Source: an archaeon
GTDB taxonomy: Archaea; Aenigmatarchaeota; Aenigmatarchaeia; GW2011-AR5; GCA-2688965
Assembly (NCBI GenBank): GCA_002688965.1
Contig: NZEE01000003.1
Span: 7,976-25,154, forward strand
Length of the DNA: 17,179 bases
Direction: 5' to 3'
Made by a program: the position numbers and the translations under genes
Notes under the pieces: generated by a model
Told to the model about the DNA's origin: nothing
The model's input: only the letters and a program-made list of their open reading frames with translations
Database searches by the model: none
Shown here: piece by piece, positions 7,998 through 13,684 of the stretch
Layout of the letters: each line of letters starts with the position of its first letter
How positions within the stretch are numbered: the stretch's first letter is position 1

Positions 7998-8007
7998 CTT
8001 TTTAAAC
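7998..8007. promoter_or_regulatory. Shared symmetric TATA element between divergent genes
   Basis: CTTTTTAAAC on plus, GTTTAAAAAG on minus. Its centre (8002.5) is exactly 26.5 nt from the ATG at 7976 on minus and 26.5 nt from the ATG at 8029 on plus. Both genes would be leaderless transcripts from one TBP site used in two directions. Confidence 0.55.
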
Positions 8008-8028
8008 CATTTAGTGATACTAAAATAT

Positions 8029-8220
8029 ATGATTTGTGGTGATTTAGACCAAAAACCGATAAATAATGGGGTTGTTTATGGGTGCGGACGATTTAAGCCT
8101 GAAGTTACTGTTTTGTTTAGAAACGGAAGACCTAGAACACTACATTCAATTCCTATAAAAACACAAGTTGATACTATTTGTAAAACTCAACGTTGTTTAG
8201 GATGTCTTGGATATAGATAA
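8029..8220 (+). CDS. Small Cys-rich hypothetical protein
   Basis: A 63-residue frame begins at the ATG at 8029; a GTG at 8014 would add five residues. Five cysteines are seen: C3, C19, C51, C56 and C59, with a CxxxxCxxC cluster near the end and a CG pair early on. This could bind one zinc ion or form disulfides. No signal peptide is visible, so a cytoplasmic zinc-binding protein is more likely. No family is recognised. Support for a real gene comes from the TATA element at leaderless distance from the ATG and from the mixed, protein-like composition in an otherwise AT-rich gap. It diverges from the membrane-bound regulator gene and may be co-regulated with it. Part of the risk is that the frame is short. 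Confidence 0.55.
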   Translation: MICGDLDQKPINNGVVYGCGRFKPEVTVLFRNGRPRTLHSIPIKTQVDTICKTQRCLGCLGYR

Positions 8221-8225
8221 TAGAA

Positions 8226-8726
8226 TTATTTCTTATCTTTCTTATCAGTACTTATTACTAATCCACCGATCCCAGAAGCTGCGAATTGGTGCAATATTCC
8301 AGAGAAAACATTTGCTATATTTTGTATTTCATCTATAGGAATATTAACTTCTTTTGGTTCAAGTATTTCAATTGCTGATGGACCATACATCATTACAAGT
8401 TCTAATAATATAGTCATATTTTTACACATAAATGAGATTTCTGCACTTACAGAATACGCCTTTTCTCCTTGCGCTTTTTCATCTATTTTCTTCTTTATTT
8501 GATCAGGAAGACTTTGTGCTTCTGATGGCTCAGAATACTTAATATCAGTAATAATCATACTTTTTGCTTTTGACATTCTTTCCATGTGTTTTCTAATAGC
8601 TTGTTCTGCAATTTCTTTTCCTATTGCAACAACTTCTATTGCAAACCATGCTTTTATCCATTTTTTCTTTTGTTTTTCCTTGATTTCCCTTGGTTCAGGT
8701 TTTATGAAGTCTGTATTTTCATTCAT
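8226..8726 (-). CDS. Conserved-looking cytoplasmic protein of unknown function
   Basis: The product has 166 residues, a Lys/Glu-rich N-terminus, and no signal peptide or clear membrane segment. After KWIKAWFAIEVVAIGKEI comes a long amphipathic helix, then an Ile/Val strand (MIITDIKY), a charged linker, a second strand-helix unit (VSAEISFMCKNMTILLELVMMYGPSAIEIL), and a helix before a GGLVIST tail. The two similar strand/helix halves suggest an alpha/beta fold, but no family is recognised. The leader is about 10 nt (TATA-like CTTTAAAAAT, 8758-8767), and GTGAT lies six bases before the ATG at 8726. The gene ends 5 bp from the convergent small Cys-rich gene. Function cannot be assigned. Confidence 0.8.
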   Translation of the reverse strand: MNENTDFIKPEPREIKEKQKKKWIKAWFAIEVVAIGKEIAEQAIRKHMERMSKAKSMIITDIKYSEPSEAQSLPDQIKKKIDEKAQGEKAYSVSAEISFMCKNMTILLELVMMYGPSAIEILEPKEVNIPIDEIQNIANVFSGILHQFAASGIGGLVISTDKKDKK

Positions 8727-8828
8727 AATATCACTTTATTGAACAGTTTTAATGTATATTTTTAAAGGTATAATTTATACGCCATACTAACTGAACTATA
8801 GGAACTGGTGTGGCTTGGTTTATTAAAA

Positions 8829-8838
8829 GTATATAAAC
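8829..8838 (+). promoter_or_regulatory. TATA box of the 8873-9480 operon
   Basis: GTATATAAAC centred at 8833.5 puts the transcription start near 8860. The 13-nt leader then contains the ribosome binding site AAGGTG at 8862-8867, five bases before the ATG at 8873. Confidence 0.6.
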
Positions 8839-8872
8839 CTTTTTACTAAATACAATAAAATAAGGTGTTATT

Positions 8873-9163
8873 ATGAGTAAAGAAGTGTTTTTAGTTTCAA
8901 ATGAGAATAAAGGGAAAGCTGAACAAGCTTTGAAACAAGATGATGAGATTAATCGTGGAAGTATTAGTGTAAGACAGTGTGGTTCTTTAGATATAGATGA
9001 AGAAGGTTATTTTATAATTGTTGATTTAAATGAAGAAGCTTTGGAAAAAGCTAAAAAATTACTAAAAGACTTAGCAACTATATATGAAAAGAAAGATGAT
9101 GTTCTTAAAAAAATAGAATCTGAGGAAGAAGCTCTTGGTGGGTTTGGAAATATCCTTGGATAA
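8873..9163 (+). CDS. Small acidic alpha/beta protein of unknown function
   Basis: This 96-residue cytoplasmic protein has a short strand (EVFLVS), a helix (GKAEQALKQ), a strand pair around GSISVRQCGSLDI, a third strand (GYFIIVDL), then a long charged helix (EEALEKAKKLLKDLATIYEK) likely to pair as a coiled coil, and a glycine-rich tail. The arrangement is compact and conserved-looking, but no family is recognised. AAGGTG five bases before the ATG gives a good start. It is the first gene of a two-gene operon; the next gene starts 14 nt after its stop. Function is unknown. Confidence 0.75.
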   Translation: MSKEVFLVSNENKGKAEQALKQDDEINRGSISVRQCGSLDIDEEGYFIIVDLNEEALEKAKKLLKDLATIYEKKDDVLKKIESEEEALGGFGNILG

Positions 9164-9177
9164 GTTTGGTGATGATA

Positions 9178-9480
9178 ATGCTTCCAAATGTAAGTCCTAT
9201 TGACACAGAAAGGACAAGACATGATATGAAAAATTCTAAGAATATTTATTTTTGTAAAGATTGTATACATAATGTTGAGAGTATTAGAGAAATAACCAAC
9301 TGTAAGTTGTGTGATTCTAAAAATATTTCATTACTTAAGAAAAATAAAAAGAAAAATAAAAAATATTCAGTTGCAAAACAAAATTTAAACAATCAGTTTG
9401 TTGGTTTTTTTGTAAAAGAACACAAAAATGCAAAAGTTTTTGAAAAAGTTTTTTATTTTTTAAGAAAAAAAATTTCGTAA
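9178..9480 (+). CDS. Small zinc-ribbon protein with a Lys-rich linker
   Basis: From the chosen ATG the product has 100 residues. Two CxxC knuckles (C26/C29 in FCKDC and C42/C45 in CKLC), 12 residues apart, define a zinc ribbon. A strongly basic stretch (KKNKKKNKKY) and an aromatic C-terminal helix (VFEKVFYFLRKKIS) follow. Basic zinc ribbons of this size often bind nucleic acid or ribosomes; here that is an inference. Upstream TTG, GTG and ATG codons (9166-9174) are in frame, but GGTGAT at 9168-9173 is a good ribosome binding site for the ATG at 9178 (4-nt spacing), so that start is chosen. It lies 14 nt after the preceding stop codon and is probably translated from the same mRNA. A T run follows at 9484-9490. 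Confidence 0.75.
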   Translation: MLPNVSPIDTERTRHDMKNSKNIYFCKDCIHNVESIREITNCKLCDSKNISLLKKNKKKNKKYSVAKQNLNNQFVGFFVKEHKNAKVFEKVFYFLRKKIS

Positions 9481-9510
9481 AATATTTTTTATAACTAAAT
9501 TTCTATAAAC

Positions 9511-9520
9511 TATATATATA
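9511..9520 (+). promoter_or_regulatory. TATA tract of the Lys-rich protein gene
   Basis: TATATATATA centred 36.5 nt before the ATG at 9552, implying a start site near 9542 and a leader of about 10 nt beginning near AGGT (9541-9544). Confidence 0.5.
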
Positions 9521-9551
9521 GGCTATTTGAATTATTTTTTAGGTAATTAAA

Positions 9552-9728
9552 ATGGTAACACCAAAACAACTTGCCGCAAAAATTCGAAGCCTAAAGAAAA
9601 AAGCTAAAGGTTTAGAAAAACGCGCCAAGAAACTTGAAGTGAAAAAGAAAAAACTTGCTAAAAAACCAAAGAAAAAGAAAGCTAAAAAGAAGAAGAAAAA
9701 GAAAGCAAGAAAAAAGAGAAAAAGATAA
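9552..9728 (+). CDS. Lys-rich coiled-coil protein, 58 residues, possible chromatin or RNA-binding protein
   Basis: The frame encodes 58 residues, of which 29 are Lys and 5 Arg. Residues 7-35 show a heptad pattern (L7, I11, L14, A18, L21, A25, L28, L35) typical of a coiled coil. The rest is an almost pure Lys/Ala/Pro/Arg tail, like the tail of histone H1. There are no cysteines and no signal peptide. CGC, GCC, CGA and CTT codons in the first half and the ordered heptads speak against a chance frame in A-rich DNA. A TATA tract (9511-9520) lies upstream, giving a roughly 10-nt leader with AGGT seven bases before the ATG. T-rich terminators follow. DNA compaction or RNA/ribosome binding are the likely roles, from composition only; no named family is recognised. 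Confidence 0.7.
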   Translation: MVTPKQLAAKIRSLKKKAKGLEKRAKKLEVKKKKLAKKPKKKKAKKKKKKKARKKRKR

Positions 9729-9843
9729 AATTTTTTAATTTTATTTTAAACAATTTTTCGTTTCTTTTTATTTTTTTATATTTTATTTTGTAAGACAATA
9801 GAATATTCGTAAGAATAATTAAATAAAAATAGAAAAAAATTTA
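9729..9843. terminator. Bidirectional T-rich terminator region between convergent genes
   Basis: On plus, several T runs of 5-7 (9731-9790) follow the Lys-rich gene. On minus, the A-rich stretch 9816-9843 reads as T runs after the two-helix membrane protein gene. Oligo-T tracts are the main archaeal termination signal. No GC-rich hairpin was seen. Confidence 0.5.
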
Positions 9844-9845
9844 AA

Positions 9846-10193
9846 CTAAAAACTAGCTTTTGATGCTTTGTATATCAAACCAAGTATGATTACGATCACA
9901 CCCACGATAACAAAACCAGATCCTTCAAACATCTGTAGAATAGATGAAAGATATTGTGCTAATCCTATAAGAACAAATGCAACACCGATAAGGATTAGTG
10001 CCATTGTCAACAGTGTTCTAATGAATTTATCCTTCATTTCATCTAATTTCTTTAATATGCCATTTACGATAACTGCGTCGTTTATTATTCTGTCAATTCT
10101 GCTTATAACATTGTCCACGACAAAATCTTTTACTTTTCCAACAATATCGCTTTTGGCAACAGATGGCTTTCTTTTTGTTGGCATTTTAACCAC
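9846..10193 (-). CDS. Small membrane protein with two TM helices, holin-superfamily-like
   Basis: The 115-residue product has a basic N-terminus, an amphipathic helical region (about 16-57), a membrane helix (59-81), a short loop, and a second helix (91-111). This pattern (amphipathic helix then hairpin of two TM helices) resembles the DUF1469/phage-holin-3-like proteins found on many chromosomes without phage. The fold link is tentative and no lysis function is implied. Two starts are possible: GTG at 10193, exactly 26.5 nt from the TATA-like ACTTTTAATA (10215-10224), and ATG at 10184, which would have a 9-nt leader. The longer one is listed because of promoter spacing. It stands alone between a convergent gene and the tRNA. 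Its job is unknown; a membrane-shaping or envelope role is possible. Confidence 0.75.
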   Translation of the reverse strand: MVKMPTKRKPSVAKSDIVGKVKDFVVDNVISRIDRIINDAVIVNGILKKLDEMKDKFIRTLLTMALILIGVAFVLIGLAQYLSSILQMFEGSGFVIVGVIVIILGLIYKASKASF

Positions 10194-10244
10194 TGTTATA
10201 ATAAGACCTAATAATATTAAAAGTCAACTAAATTGCCATTAGAA

Positions 10245-10316
10245 TGGACCCGGCAGGAATCGAACCTGCAATCTCAACCACGTCAAGGTCATGTCATACC
10301 ACTAGACCACGAGTCC
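10245..10316 (-). tRNA. tRNA-Val (anticodon GAC)
   Basis: The 72-nt cloverleaf was folded by hand. The acceptor stem is GGACTCG with CGGGTCC (one G-T pair). The D arm has GTC/GAC pairs and an AGTGGTA loop. The anticodon stem is TGACC/GGTTG with two wobble pairs, and the loop TTGACGT carries U33 and GAC. A 5-nt variable loop is followed by a T stem GCAGG/CCTGC, loop TTCGATT, and discriminator A73. GAC reads GUU/GUC valine codons. CCA is not encoded and no intron is present. Base 37 is G, where valine tRNAs usually have A. The 5' end lies 5 bp from the stop codon of the DUF192 gene on the same strand, so it may be processed from the dut-DUF192 transcript or use a promoter inside that gene. Confidence 0.93.
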
Positions 10317-10321
10317 ATAAT

Positions 10322-10648
10322 TCATGTTTTTATTGAAACACTTTTAATTCTTTCTTTAATCTTGTCTGGGTTAATTTCTAGGCAATATTTAGCATTAGAA
10401 CACCTATATGTTTTCCATGTTCTTGGGTTCAATGTCATTGGTATTGCAGGTGTTGTCTTTACTATGTTATAATTCTTATCAAGAAATATCAAAGTTAATG
10501 GTTTGCAAAAAGGCATCCATATAGAATTTCCTCTAATTAATGCGCCATCTATGTTTCTAAGCGAGGAAAACATCAAACCTCTTGCTGCATGTAGTGGTGA
10601 ACGGCAGTCCTTAATTTTAAGAGATTTTCCATTTACTTTAACTTCCAT
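10322..10648 (-). CDS. DUF192 family protein (COG1430)
   Basis: The 108-residue product contains the family hallmarks: ARGLMFSS after a short beta strand, a SIWMPFCKPLTLIFLD segment (usual form FWMKNMxxPLDIxFID), and a closing YRCSNAKYCLEI strand region (usual form AKYVLEL). DUF192 proteins are small beta-rich proteins of unknown function, found in bacteria (often exported) and archaea (often cytoplasmic, as here; no signal peptide is seen). The three cysteines C15, C48 and C82 plus C88 are not a known motif. The ATG at 10648 is 7 nt after the dut stop codon, so the two genes share a transcript; no clear Shine-Dalgarno site is present. Residue numbers are approximate. Confidence 0.85.
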   Translation of the reverse strand: MEVKVNGKSLKIKDCRSPLHAARGLMFSSLRNIDGALIRGNSIWMPFCKPLTLIFLDKNYNIVKTTPAIPMTLNPRTWKTYRCSNAKYCLEINPDKIKERIKSVSIKT

Positions 10649-10655
10649 AATTATG

Positions 10656-11165
10656 TTAAGAACGGGTTTTATTTAAGATGTCTTCTCCTTGATAATCGCC
10701 CTTATATGCATCAGCACCCTTACCTACTCGATAAAATAACATTTGCGCAAATCTTGCATTTTTATGAAGTGTTACTGGTTTACTAACTTCAACATGGAAA
10801 AAACCACGTCCTTCATAACCTGGGTCCCATAATGCTGAATGCTGAACAATTCCACAAATTAAAGCGCTGCTTCTTGGTACTAGTAATCCTGCGATTCCAG
10901 TTGGTAAAATAATCTTCTCATTCATTGCAATATGATATGTCCCTGGTTCTAATCTTATTGTATCATTCCATGGTATTTCAACATATTTTGGTAGAGAACG
11001 TTTTTCATTTGTAAAATCTAGAACTCCCTCACCTTCTAATTTGAATACTTTAGCTGCTGATAAATCAACTCCAGATTGTTGTATTTGAATTTCTGGATCT
11101 ATCATATCTTGCACTAATTGTCCTTTTGCAATTAATTCTTTGATTTCTTCAGATGAAAGAAGCAT
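10656..11165 (-). CDS. dut: Deoxyuridine 5'-triphosphate nucleotidohydrolase (dUTPase, Dcd/Dut fold)
   Basis: The 169-residue product belongs to the dCTP deaminase/dUTPase superfamily. Conserved stations are SGVDLSAAKVF near 31-41, LEPGTYHI near 72-79, PRSSAL near 96-101, ALWDPGYEGRG near 111-121 followed by HVEV, RFAQMLF near 138-144, and YKGDYQGE near the end. The ALWDPGYEGRG block and the first half (an LSSEEIKELI start, DFTNEKR) match the archaeal dUTPase branch better than true dCTP deaminases, so dUTP + H2O to dUMP + PPi is the likely reaction. A bifunctional deaminase cannot be excluded. The residue after PRSS-A/L that is often Arg (SSLxR) is Ile here, which may matter for subunit contacts. 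TATA-like TATTTTTAAC (11187-11196) lies 26.5 nt before the ATG, so it is probably leaderless. The gene diverges from endoQ. Confidence 0.85.
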   Translation of the reverse strand: MLLSSEEIKELIAKGQLVQDMIDPEIQIQQSGVDLSAAKVFKLEGEGVLDFTNEKRSLPKYVEIPWNDTIRLEPGTYHIAMNEKIILPTGIAGLLVPRSSALICGIVQHSALWDPGYEGRGFFHVEVSKPVTLHKNARFAQMLFYRVGKGADAYKGDYQGEDILNKTRS

Positions 11166-11196
11166 TTATTAGATTTAGTGTTAAAGGTTAAAAATA
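11165..11196. promoter_or_regulatory. Overlapping divergent promoters of dut and endoQ
   Basis: The start codons are only 30 bp apart. The dut TATA (11187-11196) reaches the first base of the endoQ ATG, and a weaker endoQ TATA-like element, TTTATTAGAT (11165-11174), begins at the first base of the dut ATG. Each is 26.5 nt from its own start, so binding at one should hinder the other. AAGGT at 11184-11188 would serve endoQ only if transcription started further upstream. Confidence 0.5.
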
Positions 11197-12428
11197 TGAC
11201 TGAAGAAAGAACTAGAGCTGACCTGCATATACATTCCCATTATTCTCGTGCAACAAGCCCTCAAATGAACATAGAAGCTTTGGCAGGATATGCGAAAGTT
11301 AAAGGAATAGATGTTTTAGGAACTGGTGACTTTACTCACCCATTATGGTTAAAAGAAATGAAAGAAAAGCTTGCTGAAGATTCCGGATTATATTCTTATG
11401 ATGACTTGAAATTTATGTTAACTGCTGAAATTTCTTTGATATATTCTCAAGAATCAGAATTAGATGAAAAAAAGGGAAGACGTATTCATATTGTAATGTT
11501 AGCACCTAACTTTGATATTGTTGATCAAATAAATGAAATGTTATTGAAAATTGGAAGAACTGACTATGATGGTCGCCCTATTTTTGGAAGAAGTTGCATA
11601 GAGATGACAGAAAATCTAATGCAAATTAGTAAAGATATAGAAGTAATACCTGCTCATGTATGGACACCTTGGTTTGGATTATTTGGAAGTAAAGGTGGAT
11701 TTAATACTGTAAAAGATTGTTTCCAAGATAAAACAAAATATATTCATGCATTAGAAACTGGGTTATCTTCTGATCCTGCAATGAACTGGAGATTATCTAA
11801 TTTAGATAAATATACTCTTGTATCTTTTTCTGATTCCCATAGTCCATGGCCTTGGCGGTTAGGTAGAGAATGTTGTGTAATGGATATGAAGAATATTAAT
11901 TATAATGAAATTTTGAAAGTGATAAGAACTAAGAAGGGATTTGACTATACTATTGAAGTTGATCCAGGTTATGGTAAATATCATGAAGATGGGCATAGAA
12001 AATGTAATATTCATTTTACTCCTGAAGAATCTAAAAAACATGGTGGGATATGCCCAGTTTGTAAACGTGATTTGACAATAGGTGTATTGAATCGTGTTGA
12101 AGAATTGGCTGATAGACCTGAAGGATATGAACTAAAAGGCGCTATTCCGTTTAAGACATTATTACCATTACATGAAATCATTTCTGCTGTCAAGCAAAAA
12201 GCTGTTGCAACAAAAACTGTTGGAGAAATAGCTGAACAATTTATGAAAATAGGAACTGAACTAGATATATTAGAAAATATTGATGAAAAAAAGTTATCAG
12301 AAATAGATGAAAAAATTGCGAAAATTATTATACAAATTAGAAATGGTAATATTAAGATAGACGCTGGTTATGATGGTGTTTATGGAAAATTAATTTTAGA
12401 TAAGAAAAAAACTTTGAAAGACTTCTAA
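11196..12428 (+). CDS. endoQ: Endonuclease Q (EndoQ), PHP-domain repair nuclease
   Basis: The 410-residue product starts with a PHP metal-dependent nuclease domain. Likely ligands are D9/H11/H13 (DLHIHSHYS), D45/H48 (TGDFTHPLW), E78 (TAEIS), H98, H154 (IPAHVWTPWFGLFG) and D213/H215 (FSDSHS). The linker GFDYTIEVDPGYGKYHEDGH leads to a zinc finger (C270, H273, C286, C289). A helical region around 320-380 ends in a basic tail. This order and these strings match archaeal EndoQ, which nicks DNA on the 5' side of deoxyuridine, deoxyinosine and other damaged bases. The last seven residues, KKTLKDF, resemble a PCNA-interacting box without its Gln, consistent with reported EndoQ-PCNA contact. An upstream GTG (11178) is possible, but the ATG at 11196 fits the promoter and AAGGT at 11184-11188. 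Similar proteins are often misannotated as helicase or phosphotransferase. Confidence 0.9.
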   Translation: MTEERTRADLHIHSHYSRATSPQMNIEALAGYAKVKGIDVLGTGDFTHPLWLKEMKEKLAEDSGLYSYDDLKFMLTAEISLIYSQESELDEKKGRRIHIVMLAPNFDIVDQINEMLLKIGRTDYDGRPIFGRSCIEMTENLMQISKDIEVIPAHVWTPWFGLFGSKGGFNTVKDCFQDKTKYIHALETGLSSDPAMNWRLSNLDKYTLVSFSDSHSPWPWRLGRECCVMDMKNINYNEILKVIRTKKGFDYTIEVDPGYGKYHEDGHRKCNIHFTPEESKKHGGICPVCKRDLTIGVLNRVEELADRPEGYELKGAIPFKTLLPLHEIISAVKQKAVATKTVGEIAEQFMKIGTELDILENIDEKKLSEIDEKIAKIIIQIRNGNIKIDAGYDGVYGKLILDKKKTLKDF

Positions 12429-13639
12429 CGGAAATCTGCTCTTCCTTCTACAACTACATTTGTTGATGCTAATGTGTAGTACTGATATCTTAAGTCGTAT
12501 ATTAATGAAATTGTTCCTTTTGGAGTGTTTTCCCATGGAGGAATATTAATTCTTATACTGCATCCAAATGAACGTTCTCCTGAAGGCATGTTTAATTTAA
12601 TTAAATCAGCTTTTGAACCATCGATAAGTATTGTTTTACCACCTGTTTCACCAAGGCAATCTTCAAATTCTGCACCTATTCCTGATAATGTGATTTTTCC
12701 TACTATTAATCCGTTTTCATTTCCTGTTACTGGATAACCACTTCCTATGTTTTTGATTCTTAATTTAAGTTGTTCAAACTGGTGGTCTGGACCTCCTCGT
12801 TTGTAATCAGGTACTTCTACAACTATAGGAGAACGAATTCTTTCAAGTTCAAGTATTACAGGTGAATCGCTGTGGTCTTCTAAAATTGGTTCTGTAACTG
12901 TTGCACCTCTACTGTAAATTCTATCATATTCATCTTCACTTAATGCAGGAATGTTAAGACTTCCTGTTGTTTTGTATAAGTATGATACTCTAACTGTTAC
13001 TGGATATGTTACTCTTGTTCCTTCTGGTAAATTTGGAGGAGTAAATGACCATTCAGTATTAAGGAAATCGCCTGGCTGCTCACCTCTTCCTTCGCTTGCA
13101 AGTGTACGAGGTCTCATTGTTTGATCACCCCATTTTGTAATTGCAGGTATGTTTGTGTCTTTGTTACATGCTATTTTGTTTTGATAATCTCCCCAGAATA
13201 CATCTAAATCACAACCATCTTTATCAGAACAATCCATATCAACTACGACTTCTGGTAAATTACAAACTCCTGGCAACTGATTAACTCCAGGTACTTTGCA
13301 TGGGTCTATTTTGAATTTTTTATAAATATTCCACTTTCCTGATTTAATATCCCATGAACCATAAAATCCTTCAATATTGGCAGTAATAGTTGAACCTTGG
13401 TTTCTCCATCCTTCAACACCTAATAAATCTGCTCTAACACAAGTAGCTGTAGTTGTTCCCATATTTTCTATATCAAGTTTGAAGTTTACCATATCGTTTT
13501 CATCAACTTCAAATGGTTCAATTGAAAAAGAATCAATAACAATTCCATCACTTCGACTTCCTGTTGTCGAACCACCAGTACATCCTGATATAACAACAGC
13601 TAAAGATAAAACTACAATTGCTAAAACTACTTTGTTCAT
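12425..13639 (-). CDS. Surface lipoprotein, family of four tandem paralogs (copy 1)
   Basis: The 404-residue protein has a lipoprotein signal peptide with lipobox VISGC, Cys20 being the lipidation site. A first beta domain (about 31-78, DGIVIDSFSIEPFEVDENDMV) resembles CARDB/APHP-like modules. An insertion of about 100 residues with seven or more cysteines follows (C126 to C172 region), then a second beta segment (WSFTPPNLPEGTRVTYPV) and a C-terminal beta domain ending with the family signature Y-x-YY and VVVEG. The cysteine-rich insertion suggests disulfides or metal binding outside the cell. It is closest to the next copy upstream. A TATA decamer (13660-13669) gives leaderless spacing. Its stop overlaps the endoQ stop by 4 bp in convergent orientation. 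The function is unknown; an envelope-bound scaffold or adhesin is plausible. Confidence 0.82.
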   Translation of the reverse strand: MNKVVLAIVVLSLAVVISGCTGGSTTGSRSDGIVIDSFSIEPFEVDENDMVNFKLDIENMGTTTATCVRADLLGVEGWRNQGSTITANIEGFYGSWDIKSGKWNIYKKFKIDPCKVPGVNQLPGVCNLPEVVVDMDCSDKDGCDLDVFWGDYQNKIACNKDTNIPAITKWGDQTMRPRTLASEGRGEQPGDFLNTEWSFTPPNLPEGTRVTYPVTVRVSYLYKTTGSLNIPALSEDEYDRIYSRGATVTEPILEDHSDSPVILELERIRSPIVVEVPDYKRGGPDHQFEQLKLRIKNIGSGYPVTGNENGLIVGKITLSGIGAEFEDCLGETGGKTILIDGSKADLIKLNMPSGERSFGCSIRINIPPWENTPKGTISLIYDLRYQYYTLASTNVVVEGRADFR

Positions 13640-13659
13640 ATATCTAGTTTGTTATTTTA

Positions 13660-13669
13660 CTATATATAG
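13660..13669 (-). promoter_or_regulatory. TATA box of lipoprotein copy 1
   Basis: CTATATATAG, a perfect palindrome, centred 25.5 nt before the ATG at 13639. The transcript is probably leaderless. Confidence 0.65.
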
Positions 13670-13684
13670 ATTTTGATAAGAGAA

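Noticed and set aside
8781..8814. Imperfect hairpin GCCATACT/GGTGTGGC between divergent promoters
   Set aside because: It pairs only with three G-U wobbles in one direction and is mismatched in the other; too weak to call an operator or RNA.
9846..10193. Phage holin or lysis gene
   Set aside because: No other phage gene is present, and two-helix holin-like proteins are common on ordinary chromosomes.
9868..10242. 124-codon plus-strand frame over the two-helix membrane protein gene
   Set aside because: It is antisense to a gene with clear membrane-helix pattern and promoter; its Ile/Ser/Thr-rich product looks like a reverse-complement shadow.
10233..10472. 79-codon plus-strand frame across the tRNA
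   Set aside because: It reads through the tRNA gene on the opposite strand and the DUF192 gene; the apparent protein has no independent support.
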